The notes below the pieces were generated by a model, which saw nothing but the letters and a program-made list of their open reading frames with translations, was not told the origin of the DNA and searched no databases. The position numbers and the translations under genes were made by a program. Positions 1-4,755 of a stretch of DNA of 5,402 nt are shown piece after piece. Position 1 is the stretch's first letter; every line of letters starts with the position of its first letter. Origin of the DNA: an uncultured Prevotellaceae bacterium (lineage in GTDB: Bacteria > Bacteroidota > Bacteroidia > Bacteroidales > Bacteroidaceae); NCBI GenBank assembly GCA_937892315.1, contig CALAVF010000053.1, positions 1 through 5,402 of the forward strand, written 5' to 3'.

Positions 1-31
1 AAGCAGCAAGAATCTAGCTGAGGACACCATA

Positions 32-62
32 AAAAAATCGGAGTGGGGCACTCCGATTTTTT
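32..62 (-). terminator. Intrinsic terminator of the Lys/Glu-rich protein gene
   Basis: A perfect 14-bp stem (32-45 with 49-62) closes a 3-nt loop. The stem is A/T at its base and GC-rich (TCGGAGTG) at its top, so both strands have a T run after the hairpin and it could work in both directions. It begins at the stop codon of the minus-strand gene, whose last base is within the stem. The arrangement is seen directly; termination is inferred. Confidence 0.85.
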
Positions 63-778
63 CACTCTTCTTCTTCATCATCATCCGAATCACCCTTTTT
101 GTCACGCACTCGTCTCACGCTGACCTTCACGTCCTTGGTTTTCTTGCTTTTAACCGTTTTCTCTTTCTTGGCTTTGGGCTCTTTGGGGGCTTTCTCTTCC
201 TTGACCTTTTCAGGCTTTTCCTCCTTCACCTTTTCCTCCTTCACTTTCTCCTCTTTCACTTTCTCTGGCTTTTCCTCTTTCACCTTTTCAGGTTTAGCCT
301 CCTTTTTCACACTTGCCGCTTTCCTTCTTTCGGCAGGGGTACTTACTTTCTTTTCAGCCGTTTTCTTTGTTTCGGTCTTAGCAGGTTGAGCCACCTCTTT
401 CTTGGTTTCCGCAACCTTTGGCTTGCTCGTTTTCACTTCTTTCGAAGGACTGGCTTTAACATTCTTGGGTTGACTGGTCTTCACCGTCTTAGGTGTATAA
501 GTCTTTCCCTTCGCTTTCGCTTTCCTTACCGCCAACTTGTCTTTCTGTATCTGCCTCCTCACACGCTCCAAGTCTCTGTTCAGACGATTCACCTCACGCT
601 CATCCGTCTTCAACTGCGTTCTGCTGGCACGCACCTTCTCCTTTGCCGCCTTGATTTGCAATTTCAGAGCCTGTTGAATGGAATCGTTACTGGTTGTTGC
701 AGATGATGTCGAAATATTTCCATGCATCTCAACCATCACCAAAGCCAAGCATATAAATAAAGCAATAAAACGTTTCAT
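62..778 (-). CDS. Exported Lys/Glu-rich coiled-coil protein, function unknown
   Basis: A 238-residue protein that I do not recognise as a named family. Residues 1-20 look like a Sec signal peptide: a basic MKR start, then the hydrophobic stretch FIALFICLALVMV. There is no lipobox, because the only early Cys is at residue 10 inside the hydrophobic core. Residues about 33-93 are charged and heptad-like, suggesting a coiled coil (QLKTDEREVNRLNRDLERV). From about 94 onward it is low complexity, rich in Lys, Pro, Thr, Glu and Val, with tandem KPEKVKEE-type units at 162-196 and an acidic tail DDDEEEE. This resembles small secreted or envelope-associated proteins of Bacteroidales, but no catalytic motif is visible. 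The start is the ATG giving the signal peptide. I found no clear TAnnTTTG promoter between it and repeat copy A, so transcription may read through from the ATPase side. It has its own terminator. Confidence 0.75.
   Translation of the reverse strand: MKRFIALFICLALVMVEMHGNISTSSATTSNDSIQQALKLQIKAAKEKVRASRTQLKTDEREVNRLNRDLERVRRQIQKDKLAVRKAKAKGKTYTPKTVKTSQPKNVKASPSKEVKTSKPKVAETKKEVAQPAKTETKKTAEKKVSTPAERRKAASVKKEAKPEKVKEEKPEKVKEEKVKEEKVKEEKPEKVKEEKAPKEPKAKKEKTVKSKKTKDVKVSVRRVRDKKGDSDDDEEEE
191..295 (-). repeat. Coding tandem repeat of KPEKVKEE-type units
   Basis: Within the exported protein gene, residues 162-196 consist of repeated KVKEE and KPEKVKEE units. The matching DNA is a degenerate tandem array of cttttcctc/ttcacc-type segments on the plus strand. 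Unit number is likely to vary between strains by slippage. The repeat is visible; variability is inferred. Confidence 0.6.
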
Positions 779-817
779 ATAAGTCTGTGTCTATTTATTA
801 TTTCAAAATTCGTAATA

Positions 818-825
818 AAATATTG
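818..825. repeat. Direct repeat AAATATTG flanking repeat copy A (left)
   Basis: The 8 bp AAATATTG abut the left boundary of the 165-bp repeat and recur exactly at the right boundary (991-998). This is what a target-site duplication would look like. The sequence is AT-rich, so chance is not excluded. Confidence 0.55.
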
Positions 826-990
826 ATTTAAGTTTCGGGAGTTTGTCCCCCTTTGAAGTTAAAGAAGTTAGAGAAGTTATCGCTTCGCTCGAAGTTAAAG
901 ACGTATGTGATGCAGCCCCGCAATTGGTATCGTCTTTAACTTCTCTAACTTCTTTAACTTCGAGCGAAGCGATAACTTCCGGAAGTTGAG
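826..990 (-). repeat. 165-bp modular MITE-like repeat, copy A
   Basis: Read on the minus strand this matches 4570-4734 at 164 of 165 positions; the single difference is C at position 980 on this strand reading against T in copy B. Boundaries were set where the two copies stop matching. The ends carry imperfect inverted repeats (plus-strand 830-843, and 974-987 as AACTTCCGGAAGTT), matching at 11 of 14 positions. The interior has two facing arms built of GAAGTTAAA and GAAGTTAGA (9 bp), GAAGTTATCGCTTCGCTC (18 bp) and GAAGTTAAAGACG. The order of the modules differs between the arms. No protein of its own is convincing. It lies between the ATPase stop and the exported protein gene. Function is unknown; a non-autonomous insertion element is the best reading. 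Confidence 0.85.
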
Positions 991-998
991 AAATATTG
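991..998. repeat. Direct repeat AAATATTG flanking repeat copy A (right)
   Basis: Exact partner of AAATATTG at 818-825, directly adjoining the other end of the 165-bp element. It is a candidate target-site duplication. Confidence 0.55.
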
Positions 999-1079
999 AA
1001 TATTAAAGGAGAGAGAGATTCTTTCAATTGTACAAAAATGTTATTGGTTATAGCGGATGGCATATCAATCGCGGTTGAG

Positions 1080-2225
1080 TCAACTTTGGTTGACATTGTA
1101 TTGTTGCTTGAACCAAAGAGCGAATATGGGATCCACAAAGTGGAAGTGCCCGTCCTGATACTCTACAATATCTTTTGTAATGATAGTTTTTTTATTCTTT
1201 GCAATGGTTTGTGCCCCACCTAACTCGTATTTTCTAACGACATCTTTCGAACTTAAATGTTGTTCTCCATTTGCTATTGCTACCAACATGGACAACTGAG
1301 ACGGGGCAAGACCACTGATGTCGCTTTCGAATTGCGGTGCATTCGTGTCGATTAAGGTCTGTAGTTGTCGGTTGAAAATGTCATTGTCCACCTTCTGGAT
1401 GGTATCAGCCCATACGAAAAAACTTAATTGTTGTACATACCAGGAATGGCATTCTGTCACATTACATATTTTCTCTGCAAAGTCTGTATCAATGGATTTT
1501 GATGTGTTCTCAAAACCTGACTGAATATAAGGTATCCAATATTTTTTGTCAATCTTCTTCAAAAATAGAACTTGCCCAAATCGATAGAATGGGCTGTTGG
1601 AATTATTGAAAATATCCATCATCATGTGGCGTTTACTTCCATAAAGGCAATAGTTGACATGTTGATGGTGCTGCCATATAGACCGCATCAGGGCTTCCAT
1701 GTTTTTCCATTCTGGCAGTAAGGCTAATTGCTGAAATTCATCAATGCAAACGATGACGTGGACACCTTTTTCTTTCGCAATTTTTTCCGGCAAGTTCAGA
1801 ATCTCTTCAGCACTTTTTTTGAGTGGCTGAAAATCAAGTTCCATTTCAATGCTGATGGTATCAAGTGTACTTGCCCTCACTTTGATTCCCGGAACAAGTG
1901 TCTGTATGTATTTCTTTAGGTCCTCCCATTTTTTCTCCATGGTAGATGAGATTCCATTGAGGACTGCTGTTGCATATTTGTTGTAGAAATCCTCCTCTGT
2001 ACGTACTTTAAAGGCATCAATATAACAAACTTTCACCTCATTGTTTTCTGTCATCATCTCTTCCATAACCATTTTCACAAGAGAGGACTTACCCCATCGG
2101 CGAGGTGAAATCAGCATCACATTGATGCCATGCCCCAAGAAGGTTTTCAACTGTTTTCTGTCTTCTTGGCGGTCGATGAAATTTTCTTTCTCGGCTAAAA
2201 AGCCATATACAAAAGGACGATTCAT
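1080..2225 (-). CDS. AAA-type ATPase (archaeal-ATPase-like, ATP-binding protein)
   Basis: A 381-residue P-loop ATPase resembling the archaeal-type ATPase group (Pfam ATPase_2-like), which occurs in many copies in Bacteroidota. Residues 1-30 form the typical lead-in with FIDRQEDRKQL. The Walker A motif is SPRRWGKSSL at 40-49, and Walker B is VIVCIDEFQQL at 157-167 with D162 and E163. A family-typical segment YGSKRHMMMDIF follows at about 195-206. The C-terminal 80 residues (from about GLAPSQLSMLVAIANGE, ending FVDPIFALWFKQQ) look like the winged-helix region of these proteins. Length is normal and no motif is missing. The ATG at 2223-2225 immediately precedes the conserved region. It is divergent from the tRNA-Leu gene and a TAACTTTG box lies 28 bp upstream. 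The cellular role of this group is not established; no partner gene is visible here. The family call is firm, the function is not. Confidence 0.85.
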   Translation of the reverse strand: MNRPFVYGFLAEKENFIDRQEDRKQLKTFLGHGINVMLISPRRWGKSSLVKMVMEEMMTENNEVKVCYIDAFKVRTEEDFYNKYATAVLNGISSTMEKKWEDLKKYIQTLVPGIKVRASTLDTISIEMELDFQPLKKSAEEILNLPEKIAKEKGVHVIVCIDEFQQLALLPEWKNMEALMRSIWQHHQHVNYCLYGSKRHMMMDIFNNSNSPFYRFGQVLFLKKIDKKYWIPYIQSGFENTSKSIDTDFAEKICNVTECHSWYVQQLSFFVWADTIQKVDNDIFNRQLQTLIDTNAPQFESDISGLAPSQLSMLVAIANGEQHLSSKDVVRKYELGGAQTIAKNKKTIITKDIVEYQDGHFHFVDPIFALWFKQQYNVNQS

Positions 2226-2253
2226 TTTAGGGGTATTTATAAGATTCTGTGTA

Positions 2254-2261
2254 CAAAGTTA
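2254..2261 (-). promoter_or_regulatory. Candidate -7 box TAACTTTG for the ATPase gene
   Basis: On the minus strand TAACTTTG fits the Bacteroidota consensus TAnnTTTG and lies 28 bp upstream of the ATPase start codon. A TTG at the expected 19-21 bp spacing is missing, so the -33 element is weak or absent. Confidence 0.5.
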
Positions 2262-2264
2262 CGG

Positions 2265-2281
2265 AATAATTGCCAATTATT
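2265..2281. promoter_or_regulatory. Perfect palindrome AATAATTG-C-CAATTATT, candidate operator
   Basis: An 8-bp perfect inverted repeat with a single central base lies immediately upstream of the ATPase -7 box, where a repressor or activator dimer could bind. It is also about 33 bp before the tRNA promoter on the other strand. The palindrome is certain; a regulatory role is a guess, as the sequence is AT-rich. Confidence 0.35.
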
Positions 2282-2313
2282 CATCCTCAAAGCCAAAAAA
2301 TCACCATTACCAA

Positions 2314-2343
2314 TTGCCATTTCTCAATTATTTCTTACCTTTG
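2314..2343 (+). promoter_or_regulatory. Promoter of tRNA-Leu (TTG-N19-TACCTTTG)
   Basis: TTG at 2314-2316 and TACCTTTG at 2336-2343 are separated by 19 bp, matching the Bacteroidota -33/-7 promoter pattern. The mature tRNA starts 22 bp after the -7 box, leaving a short 5' leader for RNase P. Confidence 0.75.
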
Positions 2344-2365
2344 TACTCGCTTTTACACATCATCA

Positions 2366-2449
2366 GCGCTTGTGGCGGAATTGGTAGACGCGCCAGACTT
2401 AGGATCTGGTATCTCCGATGTGCAGGTTCGAGTCCTGTCAGGCGCACCA
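2366..2449 (+). tRNA. tRNA-Leu (anticodon UAG)
   Basis: An 84-nt class II tRNA with encoded CCA (2447-2449). The acceptor GCGCTTG (2366-2372) pairs with CAGGCGC (2439-2445), with one G-U. The anticodon stem CCAGA/TCTGG (2393-2397 with 2405-2409) encloses loop CTTAGGA, so the anticodon at 2400-2402 is TAG, reading CUN leucine codons with CUA the perfect match. The D arm has the usual TGGTAGAC. A long variable arm (tatctccgatgtg), typical of tRNA-Leu, precedes the T arm with loop TTCGAGT. It has its own promoter and terminator. Short protein-like frames overlapping it are artefacts. Confidence 0.97.
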
Positions 2450-2459
2450 GAGAAAAATG

Positions 2460-2500
2460 AAATCCGGACTATCCCAAATGGGGCGGTCTGGATTTTCTTT
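2460..2500 (+). terminator. Intrinsic terminator after tRNA-Leu
   Basis: AAATCCGGAC (2460-2469) pairs with GTCTGGATTT (2486-2495) with one G-U. CCC and GGG extend the stem inside, and a T-rich tract (TTTTCTTTT) follows. It starts 11 nt after the tRNA CCA end. Confidence 0.75.
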
Positions 2501-2543
2501 TGGGCAAAAATGAAAGTCTGAGTTAACTTTTTGCGAAAAATAA

Positions 2544-2573
2544 TTGTGATATGAAAAAAATGCACTACCTTTG
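2544..2573 (+). promoter_or_regulatory. Promoter of the upxY-upxZ transcript (TTG-N19-TACCTTTG)
   Basis: TTG at 2544-2546 and TACCTTTG at 2566-2573 are 19 bp apart, the same geometry and the same -7 box as the tRNA-Leu promoter. Transcription should start near 2580, about 500 nt before the upxY coding region. No inverted repeats flank it, unlike the invertible capsule promoters of Bacteroides fragilis. Confidence 0.7.
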
Positions 2574-2625
2574 CAACCGATTTCCCAAAGTCTGACAAAA
2601 GATGGAGCAACCTGAGCGAGCCTCT

Positions 2626-2744
2626 AAACGCTTCACGACAGACAACGTAGTTCACGCCGATGCTGGTTGAGTCCAGCGGTTGGGTAGGGGCTATGTCAAC
2701 GGGAATGACATACTGAAAGCGTTTACTTGACGCTTTGTTCGTGA
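2626..2744 (+). ncRNA. Leader 5' domain: three hairpins with a competing long-range stem
   Basis: Three perfect local hairpins follow one another. GCTGG/CCAGC pairs 2662-2666 with 2673-2677. TATGTCA/TGACATA pairs 2692-2698 with 2706-2712 around a 7-nt loop. AAAGCGT/ACGCTTT pairs 2716-2722 with 2730-2736 around a 7-nt loop. The upstream AAACGCTT (2626-2633) can pair perfectly with AAGCGTTT (2717-2724), which would enclose the first two hairpins and break the third. TCACGA (2633-2638) can also pair with TCGTGA (2739-2744). This is the layout of a folded regulatory RNA. I cannot assign it to a named RNA family. Confidence 0.5.
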
Positions 2745-2830
2745 CATCTGGAAATCTCGCAAATTCCCAATTCAAAGTCATGACAGAGCAATGGTAGATG
2801 CCTCGGGATATGATTTTTTCATCCTGCTAT

Positions 2831-2879
2831 CACCTGTGTTCACAAGTTGCATTTTGCAATTTTGTGAATGATTGAGGTG
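2831..2879 (+). ncRNA. Leader long hairpin
   Basis: A 49-nt hairpin: CACCT (2831-2835) with AGGTG (2875-2879), TTCACAA (2839-2845) with TTGTGAA (2862-2868), TTGC (2847-2850) with GCAA (2856-2859), loop ATTTT, with small internal loops between. No U-tract follows, so it is not a terminator itself. Its 5' strand CACCTG (2831-2836) can instead pair with CAGGTG at 2957-2962. Confidence 0.5.
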
Positions 2880-2958
2880 TTAGTAAGGCGGAGTTTTCAT
2901 ATCGGCGTGGGCTCTAACATTGTCTGTTCAACTTTGATGGGCAATGCGAGAGCCTCCA

Positions 2959-2996
2959 GGTGTGGGATAGACAAAGGAAGGTTTCACGCTTTTTTT
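2959..2996 (+). terminator. Candidate leader terminator (attenuator) upstream of upxY
   Basis: GGTGTGGG (2959-2966) can pair with TTTCACGC and the next T (2983-2990) through five Watson-Crick pairs plus G-U pairs, and a run of seven T (2990-2996) follows directly. A second possible partner for CACGC (2985-2989) is GCGTG at 2905-2909, which would enclose the GGCTCT/AGAGCC stem. Pairing of CACCTG (2831-2836) with CAGGTG (2957-2962) would compete with the first version. The U-tract is clear and the stem is only moderate. A terminator here would fit the known antitermination role of UpxY. Confidence 0.4.
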
Positions 2997-3096
2997 ATGT
3001 CCTTATGTATGGAGTTTCCTATATAAGCACATCGGTTTGAAGACAAACCAATCTTCTATTTCTCAGTCAGATAGACCTGACATCAGTTGCGGAGTT

Positions 3097-3726
3097 ATGT
3101 CCAAAACGCCCCCCGTTCCAAGTGATGCACAGAATGGGCAGTCGGTAGAGAACATGCCGTTTTCAACGCCCCATTGGTATGCAGCCAGAGTCACCTACGG
3201 CAGAGTCCGTTCGGTCTATGAGGCAATCATGCGTCTGGAACAAACCGATGTCACTCCCTACCTCCCTGTGGCTAAGAGGCAAGTCTGTCAAATGGTAGAT
3301 GGAAAAGCGATCATCTCTATCGAGGAACGGCCTGTACATACAGGATTGTTGTTTGTGAACGCATCAGCAGAGAACTATCGGAAATTGCTTCATTCCGAAC
3401 GCCCCATTCCTGGGCTCACCCCTTTCTACGACCACTTTTCGTTCACTCCGATGGGACGCAACAACTATTTGGTGGTTCCCGATCGGCAGTTTGACAGTTT
3501 CCGTCGCATCATCGAATCGGAGCATGACGACATACTCATTGACCAGAAGCAGGTGCCAGAATATTTGGTGGGCAAACGAGTACGAGTGATTGATGGACCC
3601 TTTGCAGGGGTGGAAGGCACGCTGCTGAAATGGAAACATCAAAGGAGAGTCTTTGTCGATTTAGGACTCTTTGGGAAATTCGGAACAGGCTACATCCGAA
3701 CCTGTGATTTTGAAATCTTGTCATAA
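3097..3726 (+). CDS. upxY: UpxY-like transcription antitermination factor (NusG family)
   Basis: A specialised NusG paralogue that travels with RNA polymerase. In Bacteroides, UpxY proteins stop premature termination in the leader of their own capsular polysaccharide operon. From the ATG at 3097 it is 209 residues. The NusG N-terminal domain starts at HWYAARVTYGRVR (26-38), includes PYLP (54-57), and runs to about 130. A KOW domain follows with VGKRVRVIDGPFAGVEGTLL (158-177) and ends FGTGYIRTCDFEILS. The frame is open back to a TTG at 3037 (229 residues), and an ATG at 3154 would place the start 7 residues before HWY's tryptophan, nearer the usual short family N terminus; the true start is uncertain among these. 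The next gene begins 12 nt downstream, so the two form an operon. The long leader upstream is the likely target. The family is clear; which operon it serves is not, since no polysaccharide genes are visible. Confidence 0.88.
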   Translation: MSKTPPVPSDAQNGQSVENMPFSTPHWYAARVTYGRVRSVYEAIMRLEQTDVTPYLPVAKRQVCQMVDGKAIISIEERPVHTGLLFVNASAENYRKLLHSERPIPGLTPFYDHFSFTPMGRNNYLVVPDRQFDSFRRIIESEHDDILIDQKQVPEYLVGKRVRVIDGPFAGVEGTLLKWKHQRRVFVDLGLFGKFGTGYIRTCDFEILS

Positions 3727-3738
3727 TCAAGGACGATA

Positions 3739-4218
3739 ATGGAAAAGAGAATACTGCAAGATGCTCAGGATTTCCGCCTGAAGTGCTATCGCAGAATGCT
3801 GCTGATAGACGGGGTGGAAGACTATGCCATTCAAGACTATCAAGAAGATTGGCGTGATGCTCAGAAGAAAGTAAAAATGCTCTTCGCCTATCTGGACAGC
3901 CACGACGTGACACCCGAGGAAGAAGGCGAACTCCTCCTCACCATCTTCGTGGGACTCCAGATCGGTTTTCGCAATTCCGAACTGATGGAACGTGCCACCG
4001 ATCGAGCCTTCGAACTCCTCCCGCAACTGCCCCAGGGCAAACTTCTCTGCCATCTCCTCGTCTATCTCTACGACGAGACTGAAGACGAAACCATGCTGGA
4101 AGACATCGACCACCTCTTCTCCTCCTTCCCTCGTCCCCTCACCCAAGAAGACCGCTATCTCCAAGAGACCTATCGAAACACCATTGACAGCATCCCCTAC
4201 AGAATGCTTGCGGTTTAG
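3739..4218 (+). CDS. upxZ: UpxZ-like antagonist of UpxY antitermination
   Basis: A 159-residue soluble, mainly helical protein directly behind upxY. UpxZ proteins of B. fragilis are encoded second in capsule operons and inhibit UpxY proteins of other loci, limiting simultaneous expression of several capsules. The match is judged from remembered family patterns: the acidic EEEGELLLTIFVGLQIGF segment (60-77), LLPQLPQGKLLCHLLVYLYD (93-112), and the closing helices with PRPLTQEDRYLQETY (131-145). Length and position fit the family. There is no signal peptide or membrane segment, so it acts in the cytoplasm. The second half of the gene is visibly richer in C at third codon positions (ctc, ctg, ccc, gac) than the AT-rich ATPase and toxin genes. 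The ATG at 3739 follows the upxY stop by 12 nt. No clear terminator follows. Confidence comes from the pattern and the neighbour together. Confidence 0.75.
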   Translation: MEKRILQDAQDFRLKCYRRMLLIDGVEDYAIQDYQEDWRDAQKKVKMLFAYLDSHDVTPEEEGELLLTIFVGLQIGFRNSELMERATDRAFELLPQLPQGKLLCHLLVYLYDETEDETMLEDIDHLFSSFPRPLTQEDRYLQETYRNTIDSIPYRMLAV

Positions 4219-4264
4219 GATTTTTATAATCGGAAGTGAAAATAAGATTTTTTCTTGCGAAATT

Positions 4265-4296
4265 TTTGGGAGTGTCAATCAAATCTCGTATATTTG
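4265..4296 (+). promoter_or_regulatory. Promoter of the toxin-antitoxin operon (TTTG-N20-TATATTTG)
   Basis: TTTG (4265-4268) and TATATTTG (4289-4296) are 20 bp apart, a near-ideal Bacteroidota promoter. It overlaps any antitoxin start upstream of 4300 and so decides that the ATG at 4333 is the real start, about 30 nt after the expected transcription start. Confidence 0.75.
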
Positions 4297-4332
4297 CATA
4301 CTAAAATAGTCAATAGTAACAAAGATATAGAT

Positions 4333-4569
4333 ATGATAACACCTGCGATATCGGAACAGACCGTAAACATTTCCCCGGTGGATGCTTTGTGGGTTCTTAT
4401 TCAAAGTCAGACAAAGACAGTTCGTAAGGCTTTGGTCAAGAAGTTGTTGGAAGAAGATTCAACCATTGAAGCCCAGCAGGCAATGGTGAAGAAGAGTCTC
4501 ACAAAGGCTTTTGACGAACTGCATTCTGGACAGGCGAAACATGATGCTCGTAGTCTGTTCAGTAAATAA
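4333..4569 (+). CDS. Antitoxin of a RelE/ParE-type toxin-antitoxin pair
   Basis: A 78-residue protein, inferred to be the antitoxin because it is small, lies upstream of a RelE-like toxin and has its own promoter. The sequence starts MITPAISEQTVNISPVDALW. The middle is helical (VLIQSQTKTVRKALVKKLLE, then AQQAMVKKSLTKAFDELHSG), and the tail HDARSLFSK is short, as in antitoxins that wrap around a toxin with a flexible C terminus. I see no ribbon-helix-helix or helix-turn-helix that I can name, so DNA binding and autoregulation are expected from the class rather than shown. The frame is open upstream to an ATG at 4255, but that start would lie inside the promoter, so I chose 4333. The stop codon TAA (4567-4569) is directly followed by repeat copy B. 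Confidence 0.75.
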   Translation: MITPAISEQTVNISPVDALWVLIQSQTKTVRKALVKKLLEEDSTIEAQQAMVKKSLTKAFDELHSGQAKHDARSLFSK

Positions 4570-4734
4570 CTCAACTTTCGGAAGTTATCGCTTCGCTCGA
4601 AGTTAAAGAAGTTAGAGAAGTTAAAGACGATACCAATTGCGGGGCTGCATCACATACGTCTTTAACTTCGAGCGAAGCGATAACTTCTCTAACTTCTTTA
4701 ACTTCAAAGGGGGACAAACTCCCGAAACTTAAAT
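4570..4734 (+). repeat. 165-bp modular MITE-like repeat, copy B (inverted to copy A)
   Basis: This is the reverse complement of 826-990 except for one base. Terminal inverted repeats are AACTTTCGGAAGTT (4573-4586) and AACTCCCGAAACTT (4717-4730), pairing at 12 of 14 positions. Left arm order: 18-bp module (4581-4598), GAAGTTAAA (4599-4607), GAAGTTAGA (4608-4616), GAAGTTAAAGACG (4617-4629). Right arm, read outward: CGTCTTTAACTTC (4657-4669), the 18-bp module (4670-4687), then the two 9-bp modules (4688-4705). The inner 13-bp stem pairs perfectly. AAATAA flanks both sides (4564-4569 and 4735-4740), a possible 6-bp target duplication. It fills almost the whole gap between antitoxin and toxin and would be part of their shared transcript. 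Confidence 0.88.
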
Positions 4735-4755
4735 AAATAATCCATATCTGTTGCT

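Larger units (their letters stand above)
2580..3096 (+). promoter_or_regulatory. Long structured 5' leader of upxY
   Basis: About 500 nt between the promoter and the upxY coding region carry no convincing gene but many precise stems. A 5' domain (2626-2744) and a 3' domain (2831-2996) each contain several perfect hairpins and competing pairings, described separately. The 3' domain also has GGCTCT (2910-2915) pairing with AGAGCC (2949-2954) around a nested CATTG/CAATG stem (2918-2922 with 2942-2946). In B. fragilis, UpxY proteins are known to prevent premature termination in the untranslated region of their own capsule operon; this leader is the obvious place for that here. The stems are read by eye, with no folding energy computed. 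If translation begins at the TTG at 3037, the leader ends there. Confidence 0.65.

Noticed and set aside
99..706. Plus-strand open frames opposite the Lys/Glu-rich gene
   Set aside because: They are Phe/Ser/Leu-rich mirror readings of the Lys/Glu codons and have no promoter or family pattern.
818..998. CRISPR array reading of the repeated GAAGTT units
   Set aside because: The units are adjacent 9-18-bp modules with no spacers, arranged as inverted arms, and no cas genes are present.
2513..2595. AAAGTCTGA direct repeats (2513-2521 and 2587-2595) flanking the upxY promoter, considered as an invertible promoter switch
   Set aside because: The repeats are direct, not inverted, and only 9 bp long. 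No inverted pair was found around the promoter.
2270..2781. Open frames on both strands across tRNA-Leu and the following leader
   Set aside because: They translate the tRNA and structured RNA; phrases such as ACGGIGRRARLR and GAPDRTRTCTSEIPD are well-known false peptides from tRNA-Leu genes.
2997..3026. Nine-codon leader frame (MSLCMEFPI) before upxY
   Set aside because: It is too short to test, has no regulatory codon run, and the nearest purine-rich stretch is about 15 nt away. A second short frame at 3005-3040 is equally unsupported.
3364..4278. Minus-strand frames opposite upxY and upxZ
   Set aside because: They are antisense shadows of two genes with clear family patterns and close operon spacing.
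4255..4332. Upstream start of the antitoxin at 4255
   Set aside because: The start would lie inside the strong promoter 4265-4296, upstream of the expected transcription start.
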